Source of the DNA: Streptomyces sp. BV286
Lineage (GTDB): Bacteria > Actinomycetota > Actinomycetes > Streptomycetales > Streptomycetaceae
Length of the DNA: 64,000 nt
Direction of reading: 5' to 3'
Assembly (NCBI RefSeq): GCF_019090165.1
Contig: NZ_JAHRIB010000127.1
Location: 1 to 64,000 of the forward strand
Both the position numbers and the translations under genes were made by a program. The notes beneath the pieces were generated by a model. The model ran no database searches. It was not told the DNA's origin and saw only the letters and a program-made list of their open reading frames with translations. Shown here piece by piece: positions 51,259 through 60,074 of the stretch (position 1 is the stretch's first letter; every line of letters begins with the position of its first letter).

Positions 51259-51390
51259 TCAAACCACGGGCAGGTGCGGTACGTGGCCTGTCCTGCTGAG
51301 TGCGGTGAGGACGCGGTTCGCGCGGTGGTTCCTGGTCCGGGCGGCGAAGTCGTCGGTCAGGCGCTGGACGAGGGTGGGGGTTGCGGACAT
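51259..51390 (-). CDS. putative 43-residue protein between DUF6119 gene and restriction operon
   Basis: A short minus-strand frame from ATG 51390 to TGA 51259. About nine of ten third codon positions are G or C, as in real genes here, and the translation (MSATPTLVQRLTDDFAARTR, then NHRANRVLTALSRTG) forms an amphipathic, basic helix-like chain. The ribosome site is modest (AGAGAGG, about 11 bases before ATG). It could be the first gene of the DUF6119 transcript or a small regulator. No homologue is known to me; chance remains possible. Confidence 0.35.
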   Translation of the reverse strand: MSATPTLVQRLTDDFAARTRNHRANRVLTALSRTGHVPHLPVV

Positions 51391-51694
51391 GGCGCGGCTG
51401 CCTCTCTTGCGGGAATGGAAGGGATCCGGGATCGGAGTGGTGGTGCTGGCGGCTTGGGAGACGTCGGTGCGTCTCCCTGGCCGATGGGCCTCGGCGGAAG
51501 GCCGGGGCCTGACGCATCCAAAGTGGCAGACAGGTCGTGGAAAGCAGAATTGAAATCCTGATAACCAGGGTTATCAGATGCCTCAGAGGTCCATTTTCAG
51601 ATCGGCGATAGAGTCTGTGATGCCTGCAGATGAGCCGGCGACGTCAGGACGTACAAGCCGTGCGTGATCCGCCTGCGGAGAGGAGTGAGACCAG
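51391..51694. promoter_or_regulatory. divergent control region with a 20-bp palindrome
   Basis: A gene-free 304-base region. At 51558-51577 is a perfect palindrome, CTGATAACCAGGGTTATCAG, with 9-bp arms and a 2-bp centre. A possible -10 for the plus-strand operon is TAGAGT at 51609-51614. It lies upstream of the HTH-fused HsdM-like gene, whose N-terminal HTH could be the binder. The GGTTATC half-site is also found at 61779-61786 near the GntR gene. Confidence 0.7.
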
Positions 51695-53836
51695 ATGCCC
51701 ACTGAGCACGAGGCGGCGACTTTCATCCTGCCGGATCAGACGCTCTGGCGGATCACGTACACGGAAATCGGGACCTTGGCTCAGGTCCAACGTCCCGTCG
51801 TCACCACCTGGGCCCGCCGGTACCCAGACTTTCCCGCGCCGGTGGAGCACGACGGCACCCGCCCGCTCTTCGACGGTCACGCCGTCGTCCGATGGCTTCT
51901 GGACACCGGACGAGGCAACGCCGACGCCCGCCACCTGCGCGGCGAGCTCGCCCTCCACACCCTCGCCGCATGGAGCGAACGGTTGCCGGGAGCGGCCCTC
52001 GTCGACACCCTGACGTCACTGATCTGCCTGCGCCGTCATGACGACATGCCGCTTGCCGCCGACGGATGGCCCGAGCTGGTTGAGCGCGCCCGGTACTTCG
52101 ATGAGGAAGACGCCTTCTTCGCCCGTGAGATCGCGGCGGCCGCCCAATCCGGGGAGCAGCTCGATGGCCTCCGGGCCGTGGCCGACGAACTGGTCGAGAC
52201 CGCGTACTCGCCGGCCGAACCGTTCACCTGGATCCTCGACGCGCGCCGCCGCCTGGGCGCCCATCACCTGGCGAAGGATTCCGTCACCCCGGCCATGGCC
52301 CAGTGCATCGCCCGACTCTCTGGCATCGAGGAGATGGCGGACGGCCGTGTCATCGGTATCCCTTACGTGCGGACCGGCGACCTCCTGACGGCCCTGCGTG
52401 ACACGGACGTCACGGACACAGGACACCTCTACCAGGCCTGCGACCCGGACCCGTCCCTGGTGCGCCTGGTCCGGCGCCGGGCCTTGGTCCACGACATCGC
52501 GGAGTTCGAACTCGACATCTGTGAGGGCGATGAGCTGCCCATCGAAGCCTTCGACGCGCCCGACCTCATCACTGCCGTGCTCCCTTACGAGGCGGGCGAG
52601 GACCGGGACCCGCTGGTTGCGCTGGAGCGCATAGAGGCCCTGACCGACCTCCTCGCGGACGGCCGCATGGCGGTGGTCCTCGGCCCCGCCGATGCCCTCG
52701 CCCAGGCACTGCCCCCGCGAGGGGAGGCGGACCGGTTGCGCCAATCCCTGCTCACCTCTGGTCTGGTCAAGGCCGTCGTCAACCTCCCCGGTGGGGTCAT
52801 GCCCTACCGGCCCGCCTACCGCACCGCCCTGTGGGTGTTGCACCGCACCCCGCAGGAGCAGCGACGAGGCCGCGTCCTCCTCATCGACCTCTCCGCGCAG
52901 GACCTGACCCACCGCACCCTCGACGCGCTGTGCGAGGACGTCCACATCTGGCGCACGGCCAACTGGGACGACGACGGCCGCCACGAACCGCGTCACGGCG
53001 TCATCCTGCCAATCCAGGTTTTGGACGGCCGGCCAGGTATCGCCTTCACCCCCCAACACCGTTCCCACGCCAGCCGCTACACCAGCGCGGTGATCGACCG
53101 CCCCGCCCTGATCTCGGAACTCGAAGTACGCCTGAGCCGGCTCACCGACGCCGCGCATCGCCAGCACGATCAACGCCCGGAATTACGCACTCGCGCGGCA
53201 CTCCGTCCTTCCGACCGGCCCATACGGCGCACCACAGTCACCCGACTCCTCAAGGAACGCCGCCTGCGCAAACTGCCGGGCCACCGCATCGACGCCGAGC
53301 ACCTTCGACCTGAGGGCCGTTACGACGTCATCACTCCTGCCGAGATCACCGGCACCGCCCCGGTCGGCACGCACCGCATCGACCGTGCGGTGCTGATGAC
53401 GGCGTACGAGCACGCTCAGTTCACCGAACCCGGCGACGTGGTCATCACCGTCACTCCCCGCTTCGGGGTCTACGTCGACGAGGAGGGCCTGTCGGTCGTC
53501 GCGTATCCAGCCCGTGTCCTACGTGTCCGCCCCGGAGCCGAACAACCGCTCCGCCCACGTGTGTTGGCCGCCCTGCTTCGCGCGGCAGCGGCCGAACACC
53601 GCCGCACCAGTGGAGCCGTCCGGGCTGCCCGACGCATCGAGGACATGGCGATACCGGACCTGGATCCCGACGAAGCCGCCCGCTGTGACGCCCTGCTCGT
53701 CGAGATCGCCCGGCGTGCCGCACTTCTACGCGAACAGGCTGCGGCGCTGGAGGACTTGAGCCGTCTGACGGCCGCCGGCCTCACCGACGGCACCCTCACG
53801 ATCCTCGCCCCCGACTTTCCGAGCCACGCACTCTGA
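51695..53836 (+). CDS. HTH-fused, catalytically degenerate HsdM-like methyltransferase
   Basis: A 713-residue protein. Residues about 20-70 are a helix-turn-helix (LAQVQRPVVTTWARRYPDF ... RPLFDGHAVVRWLLD). Residues about 130-410 follow the N6-adenine methylase (HsdM) domain colinearly: RTGDLLTAL at the SAM loop, ACDPDPSLVRLVRRRALVHDI as the motif after it, then DLITAVLPYE, LADGRMAVVLGPADALA and KAVVNLPGGVMPYRPAYRTALWVL. In the next gene the same places read CGSGGMF and NPPF; here the SAM loop and NPPF catalytic motif are both gone. The last 250 residues contain another region like a target-recognition or coiled-coil part. The start ATG follows GGAG. It leads the HsdM-HsdS-HsdR operon. Confidence 0.8.
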   Translation: MPTEHEAATFILPDQTLWRITYTEIGTLAQVQRPVVTTWARRYPDFPAPVEHDGTRPLFDGHAVVRWLLDTGRGNADARHLRGELALHTLAAWSERLPGAALVDTLTSLICLRRHDDMPLAADGWPELVERARYFDEEDAFFAREIAAAAQSGEQLDGLRAVADELVETAYSPAEPFTWILDARRRLGAHHLAKDSVTPAMAQCIARLSGIEEMADGRVIGIPYVRTGDLLTALRDTDVTDTGHLYQACDPDPSLVRLVRRRALVHDIAEFELDICEGDELPIEAFDAPDLITAVLPYEAGEDRDPLVALERIEALTDLLADGRMAVVLGPADALAQALPPRGEADRLRQSLLTSGLVKAVVNLPGGVMPYRPAYRTALWVLHRTPQEQRRGRVLLIDLSAQDLTHRTLDALCEDVHIWRTANWDDDGRHEPRHGVILPIQVLDGRPGIAFTPQHRSHASRYTSAVIDRPALISELEVRLSRLTDAAHRQHDQRPELRTRAALRPSDRPIRRTTVTRLLKERRLRKLPGHRIDAEHLRPEGRYDVITPAEITGTAPVGTHRIDRAVLMTAYEHAQFTEPGDVVITVTPRFGVYVDEEGLSVVAYPARVLRVRPGAEQPLRPRVLAALLRAAAAEHRRTSGAVRAARRIEDMAIPDLDPDEAARCDALLVEIARRAALLREQAAALEDLSRLTAAGLTDGTLTILAPDFPSHAL

Positions 53837-53860
53837 CACCTAGAAGGAGCCCTGCACCTC

Positions 53861-55483
53861 ATGCCTCCGGCTAAGAAGAAGCCCGCCCCGCAAGGGGAGT
53901 TGTTCTCCGCGTCCACTCCCAAGGAGATCCAGGACATCCTCTGGAAGGCCGCCGACAAGCTGCGCGGCTCCATGGACGCCCCCCAGTACAAGGAGTTCGT
54001 CCTCGGCCTGATCTTCCTCAAGTACATCTCGGACGCCTTCGACGAGCGCCGCGAAGCGCTAGCCAAGGAGCTCGCAGACGAGGGAATCGAGGAGGAGCGC
54101 CAGGCCGAACTCCTGGAAGACAAGGACGAGTACACCGGCGAACACGTCTTCTGGGTCCCTGAAACCGCCCGATGGAGTTGGATCGCGGCGAACGCCAAGG
54201 CCAAGGGCGTCGGCCTCCTCCTTAACGAGGCCATGGACGCGATCATGCGCGAGAACCCCTCGCTCACCGGTGTCCTCCCTAAGATCTTCAACAGCGACAA
54301 CGTCGATCAGAAGCGCCTCGCCGAACTCGTCGACCTGATCAGCGACGCCCGCTTCGGCGGCAGCGGCGACAAGCCCGCCCAGGATGTGCTCGGCGAGGTG
54401 TACGAGTACTTCCTCGGCAACTTCGCCCGCGCAGAGGGCAAGCGTGGCGGCGAGTTCTACACACCGCGGTCCGTCGTCCAGCTCCTGGTGGAGGTCCTGG
54501 AGCCGTACGAGGGCAGGGTGTACGACCCGGCGTGCGGCTCGGGCGGCATGTTCGTCCAGGCCGGTAAGTTCATCGAGGCGCACCGGGGCCGCGACCACAA
54601 GTCCGACATCGCGGTTTACGGCCAGGAACTCAACGAACGCACCTGGCGCCTGGCCAAGATGAACCTCGCCATCCACGGCATCGACGGCAACCTCGCCGCC
54701 CGCTGGGGCGACACCTTCGCCGAGGACAAGCACCCGGACCTCAAGGCCGATTACGTCATGGCCAACCCGCCCTTCAACATCAAGGATTGGGCGCGCAAGG
54801 AGTCCGACCCGCGCTGGAAGTACGGCGTTCCCCCGAAGAACAACGCCAACTATGCCTGGCTCCAGCACATCATCGGCAAGCTCGGTGAGAACGGCTCGGC
54901 TGGCGTAGTCCTCGCCAACGGCTCGATGAGCAGCCAGCAGAGCGGTGAGGGCGAGATCCGCAAGGCGCTGGTCGAGGCGGACCTTGTGGCGTGCATGGTG
55001 GCGCTGCCTTCGCAGTTGTTCCGGACGACACAGATTCCGGCCTGCTTGTGGTTCCTGTCGCGCAACAAGTCGCCACAGGGCGCGAAGCGCCTGGACGACC
55101 GGCGTGGGGAGATCCTCTTCATCGACGCGCGTGCGATGGGCGAGATGGCCGACCGCACGGAGCGTGTGCTGACGGAGGCCGACCTCGCGAAGATCGCAGA
55201 TACATATCACGCGTGGCGAGGGACGAAGTCGGCACGCGAGGAAGGGCTTTCGTACGCGGATGAGCCCGGGTTCTGCTTCACCGCCGATCTGAAGACGGTG
55301 CGGGAGCACGGGTATGTGCTGACGCCGGGGCGGTACGTGGGCGCCGTTGAGGCGGAGGAAGAGGACGCGGGGGCGGTCGCGGAGAAGATCGCGCGGCTGA
55401 CGGAGGAGCTGTACGCGCTCTTCGACAAGTCGGACGAGTTGGCGAAGGCGGTTCGGGTGCAGTTGGAGGGCATCAATGGCTAG
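53861..55483 (+). CDS. hsdM: type I restriction-modification methyltransferase subunit HsdM
   Basis: A 540-residue N6-adenine DNA methyltransferase. An N-terminal helical HsdM_N domain (IQDILWKAADKLRGSMDAPQYKEFVLGLIFLKYISDAF) precedes the catalytic domain with SAM motif DPACGSGGMFVQAG (about 221-234), the second acidic motif GQELNERTWRLAKMNLAIHG, and the catalytic NPPFN (about 302). The C-terminal helices end KAVRVQLEGING. It works as M2S with HsdS to methylate and as R2M2S to restrict. ATG 53861 follows AGAAGGAG. The stop lies within the start of hsdS, so the two are coupled. Confidence 0.95.
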   Translation: MPPAKKKPAPQGELFSASTPKEIQDILWKAADKLRGSMDAPQYKEFVLGLIFLKYISDAFDERREALAKELADEGIEEERQAELLEDKDEYTGEHVFWVPETARWSWIAANAKAKGVGLLLNEAMDAIMRENPSLTGVLPKIFNSDNVDQKRLAELVDLISDARFGGSGDKPAQDVLGEVYEYFLGNFARAEGKRGGEFYTPRSVVQLLVEVLEPYEGRVYDPACGSGGMFVQAGKFIEAHRGRDHKSDIAVYGQELNERTWRLAKMNLAIHGIDGNLAARWGDTFAEDKHPDLKADYVMANPPFNIKDWARKESDPRWKYGVPPKNNANYAWLQHIIGKLGENGSAGVVLANGSMSSQQSGEGEIRKALVEADLVACMVALPSQLFRTTQIPACLWFLSRNKSPQGAKRLDDRRGEILFIDARAMGEMADRTERVLTEADLAKIADTYHAWRGTKSAREEGLSYADEPGFCFTADLKTVREHGYVLTPGRYVGAVEAEEEDAGAVAEKIARLTEELYALFDKSDELAKAVRVQLEGING

Positions 55484-56711
55484 TTGGGATTTCGTCGCCT
55501 ATGAGTCTCTTGCGTCGAAGGATCGCTCTGCCTTCTCCATGGGGCCGTTCGGTTCTAAGATCACGAAGGAAAATTATGTCGAGTCCGGAGTTCCCGTAAT
55601 TCGCGGCGTAAACTTGACTCGCGGCGCGTTCGTTGACGACGGTTACGTTTTTATCAACGAAGAAAAGGCAGACGAGATTGGGCCCGCAAACGTAAAGCCC
55701 GGGGATCTGATCTTCACTCACCGTGGAACCATCGGCCAGGTTTCCATGGTTACGCGAAATCCGAAGTTCCGCCGATATGTCATCGGGTCAAGCCAGGTGA
55801 AGACCAGGCTTGACGAGGAAATTGCGGTTCCGGAATTCTATCATTACTGGTTCCAGTCGAGTGAGGGGCAGCGATCGATTCTAGCTAACGCGTCGACAGT
55901 TGGTGTGCCGGGAATCGCCACTCCACTGACGTCTATCCGGAACCTCAAAGTCCCGCATCCCCCGCTTTGGGAACAGACGGCTGTGGCTGCCGTGCTCGGG
56001 GCGCTGGACGACAAAATCGCCGTCAACGAGCGCATCGCGGCTACGTATGAAGCATTGCTCCAGGTGAGGTTTGCCGAGTTGGGGATGGCTGACGAGCCTG
56101 ACGGTGCGCGGGCCATTCCTCTGACGGATCTGATCGCCTTCAATCCCAAGCTGGGAAAACCCAGCGAGGAAGAGCCCGTCTATGTCGACATGGCTGCACT
56201 CCAGACAAATCGGGCAGGGATTCCTTCCTGGAGTCGACGCGTTCCGAAGTCTGGGCCGCGATTCATGAACGGCGACACCCTTCTGGCACGCATTACTCCG
56301 TGCCTGGAGAACGGTAAAACCGGCTACGTCGACTTCATGAGTGACGAGGAGATCGGGCTCGGATCCACTGAATTCATCGTGATGCGCTCCCGGCCGGGAG
56401 TCCCCAGTGAGTTGAGCTACTTCATTGCACGTGATGCGCGATTCCGGGCTCACGCCATTCGCAACATGGCTGGAACATCGGGGCGCCAGCGTGTCAGTGC
56501 GGCAGATGCTTCCAACTACCTGGTGAACGAGCCCGACCCGACTGCGCTCGGAGATTTTGGGCAGCAGGCATCGTCGGCCTTCGTGCACATGAAATCTCTG
56601 GAGGGCGAGTCCCGCACCCTCGCCACCCTCCGCGACACCCTCCTCCCTCAACTCATGTCCGGCCGACTGCGCGTCAAAGACGCCGAGAGGATCGTGGAGG
56701 GCCAGGTATGA
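55476..56711 (+). CDS. hsdS: type I restriction-modification specificity subunit HsdS
   Basis: A 411-residue DNA-recognition subunit. Two target-recognition domains are separated by a central helical spacer: TRD1 about residues 1-165 (SGVPVIRGVNLTRGAF, KPGDLIFTHRGTIGQVSMV), spacer LWEQTAVAAVLGALDDKIAVNERIAATYEALL, TRD2 about 210-360 and a C-terminal helix TLATLRDTLLPQLMSGRLRV. TRD1 (55550-55870) has visibly lower GC and more A/T-ending codons than its neighbours, as for exchanged specificity modules. ATG 55476 overlaps the hsdM stop by eight bases, and its stop overlaps hsdR (ATGA). The half-sites cannot be read from sequence. Confidence 0.94.
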   Translation: MASWDFVAYESLASKDRSAFSMGPFGSKITKENYVESGVPVIRGVNLTRGAFVDDGYVFINEEKADEIGPANVKPGDLIFTHRGTIGQVSMVTRNPKFRRYVIGSSQVKTRLDEEIAVPEFYHYWFQSSEGQRSILANASTVGVPGIATPLTSIRNLKVPHPPLWEQTAVAAVLGALDDKIAVNERIAATYEALLQVRFAELGMADEPDGARAIPLTDLIAFNPKLGKPSEEEPVYVDMAALQTNRAGIPSWSRRVPKSGPRFMNGDTLLARITPCLENGKTGYVDFMSDEEIGLGSTEFIVMRSRPGVPSELSYFIARDARFRAHAIRNMAGTSGRQRVSAADASNYLVNEPDPTALGDFGQQASSAFVHMKSLEGESRTLATLRDTLLPQLMSGRLRVKDAERIVEGQV

Positions 56712-59700
56712 CGAACGACGGTCGCGACAACCGCGACGGCACGTACGACTCCCACACCATCGCGAACCTCCCGAGCGGCAACTACCGTCCCTTGGAAGTC
56801 GACTGGGAGCACCTCGCCCTCGACGAGCTCGTCGAGCTCGACTGGCCGAAGGCCGAGGGCAACGAACTAGCCCCCGGTTCCGGCCACCGCGCCTCCTGGG
56901 ACGACCTCGTCCTCTACACCGATCTCCGTGACGCGATCGAGCGACTGAACCCCGACCTCCCCCCGGATGCCGTCCGTGACGCTCTCGCCACCGCCGCGAC
57001 CCCCGCTTCGCAGGACGCATACGAGGAGAACCGGACCGCGCACGGCTTCCTGACCGCCGGCATCCGCTCCGTCACCTACACCGACTCCTTCGGCGCGGAA
57101 CACAATCCCACCGTCCGCGTCATCGACCTCACCGACCCCGACGCGAACACCTACCGTGCCGTCCGCCAGGTCATCGTGATCGACGGCGAGAAGAATCGCC
57201 GCTTCGACCTCGTCCTGTACGTCAACGGCCTCCCCCTCGCCGTGATCGAACTGAAGCGCGCCGGCGACGAAAGCGCCACCCTCGAAAGCGCGCACGCGCA
57301 GATCAGCCGGTATGTGGAGGAGTTCCCGACGGCGTTCCGCTACAACGCGCTGGTGTTGCTGTCCGATGGGATAACCGCCAAGTACGGCACCCCGTTCACG
57401 CCGTACGAGCACTTCGCCCCGTGGAACACCGACGAGTTCGGCGCCCGCGTGGACCCTCTCCGAGGCGAGGGCATCGTCGACTCGGCTCAGAATCTCGCCC
57501 TGCACGGCCTGTTCACCCAGCCGCGATTCCTCGCCCTGATCGGCAGCTTCATAAACTTCGTACCGTCGAAGAAGACGAAGCGCATCGCCAAGCCGCACCA
57601 GTACTTCGCCGTCACCCGCGCCACCGACAAGGTACGGCAGGCCGCGGCCAGCGACGGCAAGGCGGGCGTGGTCTGGCACACACAGGGCTCGGGCAAGTCC
57701 GAGGAGATGGTGCTCACCAGCAACCTCGTCTCCCGCGACCCGGCCTTGCACAACCCGACCATCGTCGTCATCACCGACCGCAACGACCTCGACGATCAGC
57801 TGTACGGCACCTTCCTGGAGAGCGAGGTGCTGCCGGAGAAGCCCCAACAGGTCGTCACCCGCGCCCAGTTGCGCGAGGAGCTGGCCGCCAAGCGTACCGG
57901 CGGCATCCTCTTCACGACCCTGCAGAAGTTCGGCAAGACCAAGGCGGAGAAGGAGTCGGGCACGGATCACCCGCTGCTCTCCGACCGCCGCAACATCATC
58001 GTCATCGTCGACGAGGCCCACCGCAGCCACTACGACAAGCTCGACGGCTACGCCCGCCACCTGCGCGACGCACTTCCGCACGCGACCCTGCTCGCGTTCA
58101 CCGGAACCCCGATCTCCGAGTCCGACCGCGACACGCGCGAGGTCTTCGGCGACTACATCGACGTATACGACCTGAAGCGGGCCGCCGACGACGGCGCGAC
58201 CGTGAAGGTCTACCACGAGAGCCGCGTGGTGCAGCTCGTCCTCGACAGGGACGTCGACCCGACGTCTATCGACGAGGAAGCCGACCGGATCACCGACGGT
58301 CTCGATGACTCCGAGCGCTCCCGTATCGAGCAGGCCGTGGCCACCATGAACGCCATGTATGGTGCCCCGGCCCGGATACGGGATCTCACCCGGGACCTGG
58401 TCGAGCACTGGGAGGCGCGGCGCACACGGATGCAGCCCTTCGTCGGCGTCTCCGAGAGCGGCGGTGCACCGGGCAAGGCGATGATCGTCTGTGCCACCCG
58501 CGACATCTGCGTCCAGGTCTACGACCAGTTGCGCACGCTGCGGCCCGAGTGGCACAGCGACGACATCGACAAGGGCGCGATGAAGATCGTGTTCTCGTTC
58601 AACAGCCGTCAGGACAAGGACCACCTCAAGCCCCACGCCCTGCGCGACAGCCAGCGCAAGGCCGTCATCAACCGGGCCAAGGATCCCGACGACGAGTTGG
58701 AGCTGCTCATCGTCCACAGCATGCTCCTGACCGGATTTGACGCACCGCCGATCCACACCATGTACCTGGACCGGCCCCTGAAGGGCGCCAACCTGATGCA
58801 GGCCCTCGCCCGCGTCAACCGCCGCTACCGGATGAAGGAGGACGGCCTTCTCGTCGGCTACGCCCCGCTCACCGAGAACCTGCAGCGGGCCATCGCCGAG
58901 TACTCGGAGTCCGATCAGAAGGACCGTACTCTCGGCCAGGACATCGACCGGGCCCTGGAGGAACTGCGAAACGAGTACGACATCCTCGACGAGATGCTCC
59001 ACGGCTGGGACTGGCGGGAGCGGCTCGCCCGGCCCACCCGGACGGCGTTCATCGACGCTGCCCTGGGCACCGCGAACTACCTGCGCAGTCCACAGACTCC
59101 GGGCAACAACCCCGAGGAACTCGACAACCCGGAGGAGACACTCGCCCGCCGCTTCCGTAACCACGCACATCGCCTTGAACGCTTCTTCGCGCTCGTCGGC
59201 TCGTCGGCGGACATCGGGGCGTGCTTCGAGGATCAGCCGTACTGGAAGCGGGACATCCAGTTCTTCGTCGAGGTCCGGGCGTACATGGCGAAGCTCGACG
59301 CCATGGAACGCGAGGCGCGGGGTCTGCCGATTTCTCGCGACGTACAGCTGTACCTCTCCCAGCTGACTTCCGCGGTCGTCGAGACGGGAGGTGTGACGGA
59401 CCTCTTCGCCGAAGCCGGCCTGGAGACCGCGGACTTGACCTACCTCAACGACGCGCTCGTCGCCAAGCTGCAGGGCAGTGAGACCCCGCACCTGGCTGCG
59501 GAGGCCTTGCGCCGACTCGTCGAGCAGAAGATGCGCGAGGTCACCCGGCACAACATCGTCCGTCAGACGGCGTTCTCCGACCGCCTGCAGGAGCTGATGG
59601 TGCGTTACATGCGTCAGCAGCTCACCAGCGCCGAAATCATCGCCAAGCTGGTCGAGATGGCCAAGGAGATCGCGAACGACGCCAGGCGAGGCGAACAGTT

Positions 59701-60013
59701 CACGCCTGCCCTCGACAACAACGAACTCGCCTTCTACGACGCCGTGGCTGACCTCGGCAGCGCCCGCGAGCTCATGGGCGACGAGACCCTCGCGGAGATC
59801 GCTCGCGAACTCGTCGTGCAGATCCGACAGCAGCTCAAGCCGGACTGGATATCTCGTGAACCCGTCCGCGCCAAGCTCCGCACCACGATCAAGCGTCTTC
59901 TCGCCCGCCGCGGCTACCCGCCGAAGCAGGCCCCGGCAGCCATCGAGCTTGTGCTGAAGCAGATGGAACACTTCGCCAACGAGTGGTCCACGGACGGCAC
60001 CGCCGCGCGCTGA
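56708..60013 (+). CDS. hsdR: type I restriction endonuclease subunit HsdR
   Basis: A 1101-residue motor and nuclease. The N-terminal nuclease domain has FDLVLYVNGLPLAVIELKRAG (Asp ... Glu-x-Lys, about residue 180). The SF2 helicase core has Walker A HTQGSGKSEEM (about 324), DEAHRSH (about 434), TGTPI and the later QALARVNRRYR motif VI. The C-terminal about 350 residues are helical and bind HsdM. It is the intact, usual length for the family. ATG 56708 overlaps the hsdS stop. An inverted-repeat terminator at 60021-60065 ends the operon. Confidence 0.95.
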   Translation: MTNDGRDNRDGTYDSHTIANLPSGNYRPLEVDWEHLALDELVELDWPKAEGNELAPGSGHRASWDDLVLYTDLRDAIERLNPDLPPDAVRDALATAATPASQDAYEENRTAHGFLTAGIRSVTYTDSFGAEHNPTVRVIDLTDPDANTYRAVRQVIVIDGEKNRRFDLVLYVNGLPLAVIELKRAGDESATLESAHAQISRYVEEFPTAFRYNALVLLSDGITAKYGTPFTPYEHFAPWNTDEFGARVDPLRGEGIVDSAQNLALHGLFTQPRFLALIGSFINFVPSKKTKRIAKPHQYFAVTRATDKVRQAAASDGKAGVVWHTQGSGKSEEMVLTSNLVSRDPALHNPTIVVITDRNDLDDQLYGTFLESEVLPEKPQQVVTRAQLREELAAKRTGGILFTTLQKFGKTKAEKESGTDHPLLSDRRNIIVIVDEAHRSHYDKLDGYARHLRDALPHATLLAFTGTPISESDRDTREVFGDYIDVYDLKRAADDGATVKVYHESRVVQLVLDRDVDPTSIDEEADRITDGLDDSERSRIEQAVATMNAMYGAPARIRDLTRDLVEHWEARRTRMQPFVGVSESGGAPGKAMIVCATRDICVQVYDQLRTLRPEWHSDDIDKGAMKIVFSFNSRQDKDHLKPHALRDSQRKAVINRAKDPDDELELLIVHSMLLTGFDAPPIHTMYLDRPLKGANLMQALARVNRRYRMKEDGLLVGYAPLTENLQRAIAEYSESDQKDRTLGQDIDRALEELRNEYDILDEMLHGWDWRERLARPTRTAFIDAALGTANYLRSPQTPGNNPEELDNPEETLARRFRNHAHRLERFFALVGSSADIGACFEDQPYWKRDIQFFVEVRAYMAKLDAMEREARGLPISRDVQLYLSQLTSAVVETGGVTDLFAEAGLETADLTYLNDALVAKLQGSETPHLAAEALRRLVEQKMREVTRHNIVRQTAFSDRLQELMVRYMRQQLTSAEIIAKLVEMAKEIANDARRGEQFTPALDNNELAFYDAVADLGSARELMGDETLAEIARELVVQIRQQLKPDWISREPVRAKLRTTIKRLLARRGYPPKQAPAAIELVLKQMEHFANEWSTDGTAAR

Positions 60014-60020
60014 CCGACCG

Positions 60021-60065
60021 CCGGTCCAGGGCTTTTCACTCAGGACAGGAGAGGCCCTGGACCGG
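60021..60065. terminator. 12-bp hairpin between hsdR and the convergent gene
   Basis: CCGGTCCAGGGC (60021-60032) pairs perfectly with GCCCTGGACCGG (60054-60065) around a 21-base loop that begins TTTT. It lies in the short gap between the stops at 60013 and 60075 and can act in both directions. Confidence 0.85.
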
Positions 60066-60074
60066 CTGCTACGC

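Noticed and set aside
51197..51553. Plus-strand open frame opposite the small putative gene in the island control region
   Set aside because: Composition not protein-like, and it crosses the better supported minus-strand frame.
56867..59971. Open frame of over 1000 codons on the minus strand, antisense to hsdR
   Set aside because: It mirrors a high-GC gene, its translation is Val/Leu/Gly/Arg-rich without any motif, and hsdR is complete on the other strand.
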